Made by a program: the position numbers and the translations under genes. Shown piece by piece: positions 16,500 to 24,624 of a stretch of 36,133 nt of DNA. Position 1 is the first letter of the stretch; each line of letters begins with the position of its first letter. Under the pieces are notes generated by a model. That model saw nothing but the letters and a program-made list of their open reading frames with translations. It had not been told where the DNA came from and did no database searches. Source of the DNA: CALTSX01 sp051647685 (lineage in GTDB: Bacteria > Chlamydiota > Chlamydiia > Chlamydiales > CALTSX01); assembly GCA_051647685.1 (NCBI GenBank), contig JBOFEG010000022.1:1-36133 (forward strand). The letters are read 5' to 3'.

Positions 16500-17310
16500 G
16501 ATTAATAAAAGTGTACAGTTTTTTTAAAGCGGGTAGAAGAGCGTCAAATTCGTCTAAAGATAGTTGAGAAGATTTATCGCTTTTTGCCCTGGAAGGATCT
16601 GGATGAATTTCAAAAAACAATAAATCAGTACCCGCAGCAAGAGCCGCTTTTGCAAGTGTAGGAATAAATTCTTTTTGTCCGCCGCTGCTAGAGCCTTCTT
16701 TTGCTGGTAACTGTACGCTGTGAGATGCATCAAAACAAACTAGGGCTCCATACTCTTTTATAATTGGAATAGACCTCATGTCACTGATTAAATTAGAATA
16801 TCCAAAACAAGTTCCACGATCCGTTGCAATAATCTGGTTATTTCCAGAACTCCTAATTTTCTCTATTACATTTTCCATTTCCCAAGGCGACATAAATTGT
16901 CCCTTCTTAACATTTAGTATTTTTCCCGTTTTTGCTGCACCGGTTAACAAGTCGGTCTGTCTGCATAAAAAAGCTGGGATTTGCAGGATGTCTAAAACTT
17001 TAGCAGCAGGTGCAATTTCTAGTGGAGAATGAATATCTGACGTTACTGGAATACCAAGATGAATCTTAATTTCTTGTAGAATAGCAAGTCCCTTTTCAAT
17101 TCCAACTCCCCGGAAAGAGTGTATGCTACTGCGATTTGCTTTATCGTAACTTGCTTTGAAAATAAGAGTGACTTCATGCTTTTTACAAATATCTAGAAGA
17201 TTTTGCGCTGTAGAAAATGCCATATCTCTATCTTCCAGAACACAAGGCCCTGCAATAATAGTGAGTTTTTTGCGCGATCGGAGTTCATCAAAAGAAAAGT
17301 TATTCATCAT
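16489..17310 (-). CDS. kdsA: 3-deoxy-8-phosphooctulonate synthase (Kdo-8-P synthase)
   Basis: Condenses phosphoenolpyruvate with arabinose-5-phosphate to Kdo-8-phosphate, committing to Kdo for LPS. The 273 residues include AGPCVLED near the N-terminus, KASYDKANRSS, SFRGVG, TDIHS, TDRGTCFGY, FDASHSVQLP and HPDPSRAKSDKSSQL. Cys23 in AGPC corresponds to the metal-ligand cysteine of the metal-dependent class (E. coli has Asn there), so this enzyme should need a divalent metal. It overlaps lptC by 11 bp and follows the hydrolase gene by 25 bp. Confidence 0.96.
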   Translation of the reverse strand: MMNNFSFDELRSRKKLTIIAGPCVLEDRDMAFSTAQNLLDICKKHEVTLIFKASYDKANRSSIHSFRGVGIEKGLAILQEIKIHLGIPVTSDIHSPLEIAPAAKVLDILQIPAFLCRQTDLLTGAAKTGKILNVKKGQFMSPWEMENVIEKIRSSGNNQIIATDRGTCFGYSNLISDMRSIPIIKEYGALVCFDASHSVQLPAKEGSSSGGQKEFIPTLAKAALAAGTDLLFFEIHPDPSRAKSDKSSQLSLDEFDALLPALKKLYTFINHAT

Positions 17311-17335
17311 ATAAGTAGTATAATAAATTCGCTTT

Positions 17336-18331
17336 TTACTGGATATTCTTTAACCATTCAAAGGTTTTATTTATAATATCAGGTCTTTTGCGTATATAAT
17401 GGTCCATATCTTCAACGCATATATATGTTATATCAACTCCAGCAACTTTTGCTTTTTCAACAAATACATTAGTAGAAGGGGTGATTAAATCTTTGGTTCC
17501 AGCAACAATCAAAAGTGGCGTTCGTATTTTTTTGTAATCTATATCTGGATAAAGCATTGCATCAGCATGATACTTATATGTCATACCTAAAAAATGTAGG
17601 TCACCAGTCGCATTGCAAGTGATACTATCCATACGTTGGTCATAATCTTTTCGAGATCTAATCTGGTCTAAACAAACATCACAGTCATTTAGTCTAATTT
17701 CATGAGGACATTCTGGATTCTTAATAAGTATTTCGTGAATAAAGGCCCAAAGATGTTCTCTCCATGAACAATCTACAGCTCCACACCAATTAACAGTAGC
17801 TGCGACATTATCTGAGTATTCTGTAGTCAATGATAATACAATGGGACCGCCTTCAGAGACTCCTAAGAATACAAATTTTCCATTCCATCCTTCGGGAGGA
17901 TTTGCTTGTAAGTATTCAATAACAACTCGATGATCTTGTAAGCGATTAGATAGGGTGTAATGTTCAACAAATTCTTTTTTATCTATTATATTGTTATCAA
18001 TTCCTCGTTGTTCCAGTGTTACTAGACCCATATTTAAATCCAAAAATTCTTGTATAAAGTATCTATGAAAATGAATAATGCTTTGAAGATCATTTTCATC
18101 GGATGATCCGCTACATATAATAGCAATTGGATAAGTATTTGATTTTGGCTTAGTGAAATAATAAATAATATCAGGGGCAGTTGGGTCAGCCCGTTTAACC
18201 ATAAATCGCGAAGATGCAGGGACATTGTACAACGGTATGCTATCTGTATATTTATAGGGTGTAATTTCTTCTGTATAGGATTTATAAACAAACATTAAAT
18301 TAATAAAGATCAATAATATTTTCATTCGCAT
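17336..18331 (-). CDS. Alpha/beta-hydrolase with signal peptide
   Basis: A 331-residue serine hydrolase, probably exported. The first about 20 residues (MRMKILLIFINLMFVYKSYT) look like a signal peptide. A nucleophile elbow GVSEGG is at 157-162 with Ser159; the acid is probably Asp281 (AGTKDLIT) and the base His311 (DMDHYIR), spaced as in prolyl-oligopeptidase or acyl-hydrolase-like families. Six cysteines cluster between 183 and 239, in an apparent lid insertion (ECPHEIRLNDCDVC), consistent with disulfides in the periplasm. It overlaps the 3' end of folK by 10 bp and precedes kdsA. The substrate is unknown; it could be an ester, peptide or antibiotic. Confidence 0.8.
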   Translation of the reverse strand: MRMKILLIFINLMFVYKSYTEEITPYKYTDSIPLYNVPASSRFMVKRADPTAPDIIYYFTKPKSNTYPIAIICSGSSDENDLQSIIHFHRYFIQEFLDLNMGLVTLEQRGIDNNIIDKKEFVEHYTLSNRLQDHRVVIEYLQANPPEGWNGKFVFLGVSEGGPIVLSLTTEYSDNVAATVNWCGAVDCSWREHLWAFIHEILIKNPECPHEIRLNDCDVCLDQIRSRKDYDQRMDSITCNATGDLHFLGMTYKYHADAMLYPDIDYKKIRTPLLIVAGTKDLITPSTNVFVEKAKVAGVDITYICVEDMDHYIRKRPDIINKTFEWLKNIQ

Positions 18332-18804
18332 AGTTGTACCTTGTAGGGAGTATTTAGAGTTTTTATATATTTTTCCAAAATAGGAATATCGGGAAGACTA
18401 TCTGTTAATTCAAGGAGCGGTTGTAGTACAAATAATCGCTCTTTTATTTTAGGATGGGGAATTATTAGTCGCTCTGAATGCAAAATTCGGTTTCCAAAAT
18501 ATAAGATATCAATATCGATTTTTCTAGGAGCCTCTTTGGATTTTGGAATTTTTCCAAGGAGCCTTTCGATTTGTTCTAAGTACATGAATAGAGTAAGGGG
18601 GTCTAGAGTAGTAATCAAGGAACAAGTTACATTGAGATAATCTCTTTGTGGAATAGAACTGATTGCAAATGTCAAATATATAGAAGAGAATCGATGCGCA
18701 GTAGTATGTGGGAGCGAGTTGATACTTTGACAAGCCTTTTGTAACGTAGTTTTAGAATCACCTATGTTACTCCCTAAGCCAAGATAAACGAGTTCTTCTT
18801 GCAT
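18322..18804 (-). CDS. folK: 6-hydroxymethyl-7,8-dihydropterin pyrophosphokinase (HPPK)
   Basis: Transfers pyrophosphate from ATP to 6-hydroxymethyldihydropterin in folate synthesis. It has 160 residues, a normal length for free-standing HPPK. Seen: LGLGSNIGDS at the N-terminus, and the signature APRKIDIDILYFG with the metal-binding Asp pair at 97 and 99, followed by LIIPHPKIKERLFVL. In Chlamydiaceae, HPPK is fused to dihydropteroate synthase (FolKP), so a separate folK here is a difference. It overlaps dapB by 31 bp and the downstream hydrolase by 10 bp. Confidence 0.93.
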   Translation of the reverse strand: MQEELVYLGLGSNIGDSKTTLQKACQSINSLPHTTAHRFSSIYLTFAISSIPQRDYLNVTCSLITTLDPLTLFMYLEQIERLLGKIPKSKEAPRKIDIDILYFGNRILHSERLIIPHPKIKERLFVLQPLLELTDSLPDIPILEKYIKTLNTPYKVQLCE

Positions 18805-19499
18805 GAAAAATAATCCTCTATTGTGTATTTTCCGGGTGGTTGTTTAGTAAGCCATTTGCCAGCTTGAATTGAGCCATCTGCAAAGATAGTACGGTTTTTT
18901 GCACAATGAGAAATTGTAATATCTTCATCTTCTAGATGTATATTAATTTTATGGGTTCCAACTGTGGATTTTCTTCGAAAAGAACGAATTGGAATCGATT
19001 GCTGGATAGATTGCAGTTGACTGTGTAAAATTTTTGCAGTTCCACTGGGTCTATCTCGTTTGCCTTTGTGATGCGTTTCTGTAATTGTAATTTGGCATTT
19101 TGGACTATAATTGATAACAGTTTGGAGCCATTGTCTGAGTAAAAATATACCAAAACTAAAGTTTGCTGCATGCATAATAGGACAAGTATGAGCAGCCTCT
19201 TCAAGTAACGCATAATGGTTGCTTTGTAGATCTGTTGTCCCAATCACTACAGCTGTTGGACAAGCTGTAACAATAGGTATATATTCATATATTGTGTTTG
19301 GTGATGAAAAATCAATGATAAGATCGACATCTCCTATAATCGAATGTATCTGACTTGTTTGTATTGCGTCTGGGGAATCCTTATGTAATTCTCTGGTAAC
19401 TATAGCGCGTAGACTTATCGATGGATCCCGCATAGCTCCTTTAATAACCATTTGTCCCATACGTCCAAGAGCACCTATAATAACTAGGCGTATAGGCAT
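18774..19499 (-). CDS. dapB: 4-hydroxy-tetrahydrodipicolinate reductase
   Basis: NAD(P)H-dependent reductase of lysine/meso-DAP synthesis, supplying DAP for peptidoglycan. From the ATG at 19499 it has 241 residues. The nucleotide-binding motif GALGRMGQ is at the N-terminus, and the substrate-site motif ETHHKGKRDRPSGTA carries the catalytic His pair and Lys. ATGs at 19520 and 19577 extend the frame, but add residues before the Rossmann fold, and the 19577 start would lie in the tRNA-Arg promoter region; 19520 is a fair alternative. No start has a strong Shine-Dalgarno. First gene of the dapB - folK - hydrolase - kdsA - lptC - lptB operon. Confidence 0.93.
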   Translation of the reverse strand: MPIRLVIIGALGRMGQMVIKGAMRDPSISLRAIVTRELHKDSPDAIQTSQIHSIIGDVDLIIDFSSPNTIYEYIPIVTACPTAVVIGTTDLQSNHYALLEEAAHTCPIMHAANFSFGIFLLRQWLQTVINYSPKCQITITETHHKGKRDRPSGTAKILHSQLQSIQQSIPIRSFRRKSTVGTHKINIHLEDEDITISHCAKNRTIFADGSIQAGKWLTKQPPGKYTIEDYFSCKKNSFILA

Positions 19500-19555
19500 G
19501 GAAGAATTTTTTAAATGCATAGTCTTTGTAATTGTTAATTTTAAGAGAATTATTC

Positions 19556-19584
19556 TTGAAATTGAATAAAAATGCATCTAAAAT
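19556..19584 (+). promoter_or_regulatory. Promoter of tRNA-Arg and the DHH gene
   Basis: -35 TTGAAA (19556-19561) and -10 TAAAAT (19579-19584) are 17 bp apart, predicting a start near 19591, just upstream of the tRNA at 19596. With 20 nt between the tRNA and the next start codon, it must also serve the downstream gene unless a promoter lies inside the tRNA. Confidence 0.6.
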
Positions 19585-19595
19585 GATTCCATTTA

Positions 19596-19669
19596 GGATT
19601 GATAGCTCAGCTGGATAGAGCCCCCGCCTTCTAAGCGGGTGGTCGCAGGTTCGAGTCCTGCTCAATCCA
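19596..19669 (+). tRNA. tRNA-Arg (anticodon TCT)
   Basis: Cloverleaf: acceptor GGATTGA/TCAATCC with discriminator A, D arm GCTC/GAGC, anticodon stem CCCGC/GCGGG with loop CTTCTAA (anticodon TCT, reading AGA/AGG), T arm GCAGG/CCTGC with loop TTCGAGT. No CCA encoded. The 3' end lies 20 nt before the start of the DHH protein gene. Confidence 0.97.
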
Positions 19670-19689
19670 TACATATAGACTAATCACTT

Positions 19690-22305
19690 ATGAGTTCATA
19701 TTCTTCCTCTAATTCTAAATTGTTAGGAGATTGCATTATCTCCTTTAAAAATTTGATAGGAGTAGAAGAAGCTTTAAAAAGATTGAATCAAGAATTTTCT
19801 TCTTTTTCTAATGAAAAAGAAAAAGTTGATGCGATTGCAAGATCTCTTTATCAATGCATTGTAAACAGTAAATCGTCGTTTCTGCTCTCTGCAGTGATTG
19901 GATTTATCGATGCTGTGCGCCAAACTATTTATCCCGATTTTATTCTTGCAGATTTCGAGTTATGGCTGAATCAATTCTCTACTATTTCACCCGAAGAGAA
20001 TTACCGTATACGCAGTAATATTATGGGAAAGTATATACCAAGGGATGAATATCAGATTTATTTTCCTATAGGTATGAATAGAAAATTTTTTGGACCTCAT
20101 TTTGTTACAGGTCATGATTCTCCCGATTTAGATACAACTATTGCCTCTTTTTGGGGTTGGGTTGATGCTTTTGCAGCTCAAGTAACAAATGGCTTACACA
20201 TTTGGAATATTCCTGGAGGGTTGCAATTATCTCAAGTAGAAGTGGCTTTTTTATTTTCTGAAATTATGCAAGGTAGTTCTGATTTAATTATCATGCGCAC
20301 TCGAAATATGTTATCTGTATCTAGTTTTGATCTAATGACACAAAGGGGATTTATAAAAAAATATTCAGAAGATATTTCAGACGGGAATTATGAACGACAA
20401 TTACACGCGACAGTTCTGATAAATAAACTTGGTCATTATATTGGGGATTGGCGAGATATCGATGTAGAAAGAGTACAACAAATCGTAATTTTGTTCGATA
20501 ACTGTCTACATTGGATAGAAAATCATTTACAAGATGCAATTATTTCTCTACTAGCAAAAAAAATAATTGATCGCAAAACGGTCGGAGAGACTATTGCAGA
20601 TATCACAAATTTTCAACTCGGAAGTGCAAAACCTGTACGTTTATTTACGAAGCGTCAGAAGAAATATATGCAAGAATTTTTAATCAGAGTAATCCACGTA
20701 GATAAAGGTTTACAATGCAGTATTTTGGAATTGATGCTTGCGCTCGAAAGACAGGGCTTTTGCGAATTTACACCTGTATTTAGTAAGCTAAAACATTTTA
20801 TAGAAAAAGATATTTTTTCTTTTTCCTCTCACTTAGACGATGCCAGATGTTTTCTCTTTAGTCATATAGAAAAGATAAGGAACCTCATAGAAAATTTATT
20901 TCAGTCCATAAGAATTTCCATGCGTAGTCTTGGCATTGCACTCCAAATTAAGCGAGATGTATTTGGGCATCTCCCACATTATGTGACAAAACATGTAAGC
21001 CTTGAGGAATTAAAGATAAAGATAGGTAATTATTCTCATTTGACCGTTACTATGGCCGATTCGGATGGAAAATTGACTCCTATTGGAGTTGTTCACGCAG
21101 TAGATATGCAACAAGAATGTTTGGGGACGGTTAGCCTCAGAGATTTTTCTAATAAGAATGAAGTAGAAATTCCATCCTATTTGGAAGTAATAAGCATCAT
21201 TGATCATCACAAATCTATACTTGAAACAAAATCTCCATCTGTTTCTTCTATTTCTGATGCACAATCCTCGAACGTAATAGTTGCAGAAAAGGCCTTTCAA
21301 ATTAATGATCGGTATAGCATGAACGGTATGAGCCAAACGCAAATAGAGGTGCAAATTAAAGAGCTCCAGATCTCAAACAATGCCCGTTCTTTACGCATTA
21401 TGCGTAGGCTTTTACAACGAAAAATGAATTTTCATAGGGGGCAAAACTATTTTATTGATCCTATACGTGAGTACACTGAATATCGACATTTCGTGTATGC
21501 AATTTTAGATGATACAGATTTACTGACAAAAGTCACTCGAAGAGATGTTGAATGTATGTGTTCATTATTAAATCGTATGAAGTCTTTAACTATGCAGCAG
21601 GAGATTGAAATCATCGACTTTGATGACATAGATGAGGATACAGAATTTGTCTCTTTAGCTGCTAAAAAATTGCTGCAAAATGAAGATCTATATTCTCTAT
21701 ATAGCAAAATCTATGATGCAAAAGAGCAAAGCTTGAATCAACTAATTGAAGAATCTGTGCATAAAGATTCAATCGGGATTTTTGCTGATACTAAGATTCA
21801 AAATCATTGCGTGAGTGTGGGGCAAACAAAAATATTTCCAAATAATTATGCACAATACGTAAAGCACAGGGATACCCTTCGATATAGATGGGTAGAAAAA
21901 TCCAATGAGCAATTTGTCCTACAAAATCATATAGATTTATATTTACATATGATTTCAACGCTAACAAGTGCTAAACAATTATATACAGGATCTGCTTTTA
22001 ATCACGCACACAATGATGAATTGTGGATATGGATTCCAAATTATGAAACATCTATTGATCATTTACAATTTTTTTTAACTACTTGGAAACAACTTCCTGA
22101 GTTAGAAAAAAACATCACTTCCATTGAAGTATATGGGAAGGATACTGATGTATACGAAAAAATTCTTAAGCAGTCCTTCTTGGATAAGCTAAATATAATC
22201 CATTTTACTAAACATAAGTTTTCTATATGCGTTATTTATTATACAGCTGGATGTATGAACTCTAGAAAAACAATGATTTCACCATTCATCCCTAGAGTTA
22301 ATTAG
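19690..22305 (+). CDS. Large DHH/DHHA2-family phosphoesterase-like protein
   Basis: An 871-residue protein with the motifs of DHH phosphoesterases, closest to manganese family II pyrophosphatases. Motif I is GHDSPDLD (141-148); an acidic motif may be MADSDGK (455-461); the DHH triad is IIDHH at 503-507; motif IV is ILDDTDLLTKVT (605-616, compare ILSDT...PT). A DHHA2-like segment CVSVGQ follows near 710. Usual pyrophosphatases have about 310 residues. Here roughly 350 residues, mostly helical, separate motif I from DHH, plus a 140-residue N-terminal addition. Hydrolysis of pyrophosphate, polyphosphate or a nucleotide is plausible. The start codon has no Shine-Dalgarno and lies 20 nt after tRNA-Arg; the 3' end overlaps a convergent small gene by 27 bp. 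Confidence 0.8.
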   Translation: MSSYSSSNSKLLGDCIISFKNLIGVEEALKRLNQEFSSFSNEKEKVDAIARSLYQCIVNSKSSFLLSAVIGFIDAVRQTIYPDFILADFELWLNQFSTISPEENYRIRSNIMGKYIPRDEYQIYFPIGMNRKFFGPHFVTGHDSPDLDTTIASFWGWVDAFAAQVTNGLHIWNIPGGLQLSQVEVAFLFSEIMQGSSDLIIMRTRNMLSVSSFDLMTQRGFIKKYSEDISDGNYERQLHATVLINKLGHYIGDWRDIDVERVQQIVILFDNCLHWIENHLQDAIISLLAKKIIDRKTVGETIADITNFQLGSAKPVRLFTKRQKKYMQEFLIRVIHVDKGLQCSILELMLALERQGFCEFTPVFSKLKHFIEKDIFSFSSHLDDARCFLFSHIEKIRNLIENLFQSIRISMRSLGIALQIKRDVFGHLPHYVTKHVSLEELKIKIGNYSHLTVTMADSDGKLTPIGVVHAVDMQQECLGTVSLRDFSNKNEVEIPSYLEVISIIDHHKSILETKSPSVSSISDAQSSNVIVAEKAFQINDRYSMNGMSQTQIEVQIKELQISNNARSLRIMRRLLQRKMNFHRGQNYFIDPIREYTEYRHFVYAILDDTDLLTKVTRRDVECMCSLLNRMKSLTMQQEIEIIDFDDIDEDTEFVSLAAKKLLQNEDLYSLYSKIYDAKEQSLNQLIEESVHKDSIGIFADTKIQNHCVSVGQTKIFPNNYAQYVKHRDTLRYRWVEKSNEQFVLQNHIDLYLHMISTLTSAKQLYTGSAFNHAHNDELWIWIPNYETSIDHLQFFLTTWKQLPELEKNITSIEVYGKDTDVYEKILKQSFLDKLNIIHFTKHKFSICVIYYTAGCMNSRKTMISPFIPRVN

Positions 22306-22629
22306 AATTCTACTAAGTACACATAAAGGATTTGCTAAACCACAAGACACTATTGCTTGCTTATTATACATCCAAGTAGCTTCTCTAATTGGAACAATTT
22401 TAACGTCATCTGGGATAAACAGTGTAGTTGTCGTTTCGCTTGGTCGATAAGGAATGTATCTAGCTTCTATTCCATTAAAAAGAGAAAAAAGAGTTCCAAT
22501 TGCTATTAAAGGAGCACATTGTATGACTTTATTTGTAAGCGTAGTTACACAGTTGTTAGATATTAGCATGTAGTTTGGCCATTTATGTTTAATTTTATAA
22601 TTATGCTTAGCGTAACTATTACTATACAT
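22279..22629 (-). CDS. Small hypothetical membrane protein
   Basis: A 116-residue protein I do not recognise. A strong Shine-Dalgarno (AAGGAG about 5 nt before the ATG) supports it as a real gene. The N-terminus is basic and polar (SYAKHNYKIKHKWPNY), followed by one hydrophobic stretch near residues 34-53 (VIQCAPLIAIGTLFSLF) and then a region likely rich in beta strands (TTTTLFIPDDVKIVPIREATW). Five Cys and one hydrophobic segment suggest a membrane-anchored or exported protein. It overlaps the convergent DHH gene by 27 bp. Confidence 0.55.
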   Translation of the reverse strand: MYSNSYAKHNYKIKHKWPNYMLISNNCVTTLTNKVIQCAPLIAIGTLFSLFNGIEARYIPYRPSETTTTLFIPDDVKIVPIREATWMYNKQAIVSCGLANPLCVLSRILINSRDEW

Positions 22630-22858
22630 TTGTTCTCCTTAAATTTTTTTAAATACAAATTCTGAAGGAAGCATAAATTATAAAATAATAAATTTAAAGA
22701 ATCTTTTGTAAAAATATATTGTCAAATAAACTTAGGTGTAAGCTTTTTAAAAATCAGAAAAGCTAAGCATCTAGTTCATATAATTTACTAGAAAAAAACG
22801 TAAGACAATAACTTCTGGAAGCAAATAATAAAGAGGGAGGGATCTTCTTATGAAGATA

Positions 22859-23188
22859 TTACTCAGTAGAATTAGCGGTATCACAAGTCTTCGGTTGACT
22901 AGATACATCTGTATCAGAAGAAGAAGTGATTTTCGGGGTAGTATCGGAAGATATAGGGTGTTCCAAAATCTCTATTCCGACGTGAATTTTATTTCGACTC
23001 GCAATAGGAATTAATAAAGCGCGAATAGCTTTGATTGTCTTACCGCCTCGTCCAATAATCTTTCCAATATCAGATTTTGCTACACTTATTTCAAGCATTA
23101 ATGAACTTGTTCCAACAAGTTCATTGATATGAACTTCATCTGGTTTATCGACGAGATTTTTTATGATATACTGGACAAATGGTTTCAT
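22859..23188 (-). CDS. khpA: KH-domain RNA-binding protein KhpA
   Basis: A 109-residue protein whose first about 80 residues are one type II KH domain of the KhpA/YlqC family. The RNA-binding GxxG loop is GRGG (46-49), in DIGKIIGRGGKTIKAIRALL. The C-terminal about 30 residues are Ser/Thr-rich (SSDTTPKITSSSDTDVSS) and probably disordered, longer than the usual 76-80 residues. The start has GAGGA 8 nt upstream. It is a general RNA chaperone, often paired with KhpB, which is not in this window. It lies 110 bp after rluD on the same strand. Confidence 0.9.
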   Translation of the reverse strand: MKPFVQYIIKNLVDKPDEVHINELVGTSSLMLEISVAKSDIGKIIGRGGKTIKAIRALLIPIASRNKIHVGIEILEHPISSDTTPKITSSSDTDVSSQPKTCDTANSTE

Positions 23189-23298
23189 GAATAGATCCTC
23201 GCGGGTTATATTTTAACTTGAGTAAATGACAAATCATATTTTTTATATCTGCTCTAAATTATAAAAGAACTCAAAATATAAAGCTAACAATTCTGTCG

Positions 23299-24231
23299 TT
23301 AAGACAATTTTTTAACCCAAGCAGCGATATCCTCAGGAATAGTAGCGATTATTTGAATAGATTTTTTAGTATAAGGATGGATGAATTCTAAAGAGTAGGC
23401 ATGCAAGAAATGCCTTGTTGTTTTATATAAAGTATTAATTTTACTATTTCCATATATTTTATCCCCTAAAATAGGGCAATGAATGGACTGCAGATGAACA
23501 CGAATTTGATGAGTTCTGCCAGTGGATGGATGTAATTTCACATAGCTAAAGTAATTATTTGAAGCAATAGTAACGCATGTCGTTTGTGCAAATTTACCCT
23601 CTTCTTGGATAGCCATACGTTGCCTATGTTTAGAATGACGACCAATGGGTGCTTCAATTGATTGTATAGTTGGTTTCCCAAGGCAAATAGCTATGTATGT
23701 TTTTTTTATTCTGCGAGTTGCAAATTGCTGCACCATCCCAAGATAGGCTAATTCGGTTTTAGCAAGTAGTAATACTCCTGAAGTCTCCTTGTCTAATCGA
23801 TGAATAATCCCGGGGCGTAGAGAATGTCCATTGGGAAGTTTTGTTGTGGTATCTTTTAAGTGAAAGAGCAAGCCGTTTACTATAGTATTATCTATAGAGC
23901 CTGGAGCAGGATGAACTACTATACCGGCTGGTTTATCTATCGCAAGAAGGTGATCATCTTCATATAAAATATTTAATGTAATTGGCTGTGACTGTACATT
24001 AATTTGAGGAATTTCTAGGAATTCTATTGTTATCCGGTCACCTAATCTTGGTTTGACTCGTTTTTTTACGATGGAATCATTAATACGAATAGCATCTTGA
24101 TCGAATAAATAATGAAAATAATTTCTTGAATGAACGGGAAATTTTTGGGTTAATAGCCTGTCTAACCTACAAAGGAGTTCTTCCTCGGATGAAATGGTAA
24201 ATTCTATATTTTTATTCGTCTGGGTTTTCAA
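23299..24231 (-). CDS. rluD: RluA/RluD-family ribosomal large-subunit pseudouridine synthase
   Basis: Converts uridines of 23S rRNA to pseudouridine. It has 310 residues: an N-terminal S4 RNA-binding domain (CRLDRLLTQKF ... AIRINDSIVKKRVKPRLGD), then the RluA catalytic core with IIHRLDKETSG, where Asp147 is the nucleophile. DKPAGIVVHPAPG and GRTHQIRVHL are also present. The sequence cannot separate RluD from RluA or RluC with certainty, but the S4 domain plus core fits RluD. The ATG lies 20 bp inside the end of the upstream small gene. Confidence 0.92.
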   Translation of the reverse strand: MKTQTNKNIEFTISSEEELLCRLDRLLTQKFPVHSRNYFHYLFDQDAIRINDSIVKKRVKPRLGDRITIEFLEIPQINVQSQPITLNILYEDDHLLAIDKPAGIVVHPAPGSIDNTIVNGLLFHLKDTTTKLPNGHSLRPGIIHRLDKETSGVLLLAKTELAYLGMVQQFATRRIKKTYIAICLGKPTIQSIEAPIGRHSKHRQRMAIQEEGKFAQTTCVTIASNNYFSYVKLHPSTGRTHQIRVHLQSIHCPILGDKIYGNSKINTLYKTTRHFLHAYSLEFIHPYTKKSIQIIATIPEDIAAWVKKLS

Positions 24232-24499
24232 TTTGTCTTTGTTGCCGTTTGAGTTCTTCCATCATGTTATCTTGTTCCATTTTAATCTGTGCGGACATTT
24301 GTTGCAATATAGTGGACCAAACCATTTCCTTTTCTTTAGGAGTAAGTTTTATTCCTAAAAAGTCTTCTGTTCCAATTTCTTCTTTTTGTTCTAAAATTTC
24401 TTTGAACTTTCCTGGATTTTTTGGTTGAACTGGACTTGATCTGGGAGGGGGAACTAAAGGATAGGATGGGTCTTTAGATGGATTAATTGGATCACTCAT
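24212..24499 (-). CDS. Small conserved chlamydial protein next to rluD
   Basis: A 95-residue soluble protein of unknown function. The N-terminal third is proline rich (SKDPSYPLVPPPRSSPVQP) and likely disordered. The C-terminal part is helical, with LTPKEKEMVWSTILQQMSAQIKMEQDNM and a strongly charged coiled-coil-like end. It overlaps rluD by 20 bp; a small gene in this position is also seen in Chlamydiaceae as far as I recall. A proline-rich head plus amphipathic helix could be a type III secretion-related or adaptor protein, but that is a guess. No strong Shine-Dalgarno. Confidence 0.7.
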   Translation of the reverse strand: MSDPINPSKDPSYPLVPPPRSSPVQPKNPGKFKEILEQKEEIGTEDFLGIKLTPKEKEMVWSTILQQMSAQIKMEQDNMMEELKRQQRQIENPDE

Positions 24500-24518
24500 G
24501 AAAAATCTTTTTTATTTT

Positions 24519-24548
24519 AATATAACAAAAATTCATTTATAAATTCAA
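24519..24548 (-). promoter_or_regulatory. Probable promoter of the small gene and rluD
   Basis: Minus strand -35 TTGAAT (24548-24543) and -10 TATATT (24524-24519), 18-bp spacer, 20 bp upstream of the ATG at 24499. AT-rich context lowers confidence. Confidence 0.4.
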
Positions 24549-24561
24549 AGAATTAAAACAA

Positions 24562-24586
24562 TGAAACAACATTTAAACATGTTTCA
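24562..24586 (-). terminator. Weak hairpin terminator after the poly-C membrane gene
   Basis: TGAAACA (24562-24568) and TGTTTCA (24580-24586) form a 7-bp stem with an 11-nt loop; on the minus strand it is followed by a T-rich stretch (TTGTTTT). It lies about 40 bp past the stop at 24625. The stem is AT rich, so this is tentative. Confidence 0.35.
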
Positions 24587-24624
24587 ATCAAAAATGTTTT
24601 TGTGGTTTTAAGCATATCTAATTT

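Noticed and set aside
19500..19577. Extended dapB start at 19577
   Set aside because: The extra residues precede the Rossmann motif and the start would lie in the divergent tRNA-Arg promoter.
22741..22764. AGCTTTT/AAAAGCT inverted repeat downstream of khpA
   Set aside because: Stem of 7 AT-rich pairs, 10-nt loop and no T-run in either direction, so not a convincing terminator.
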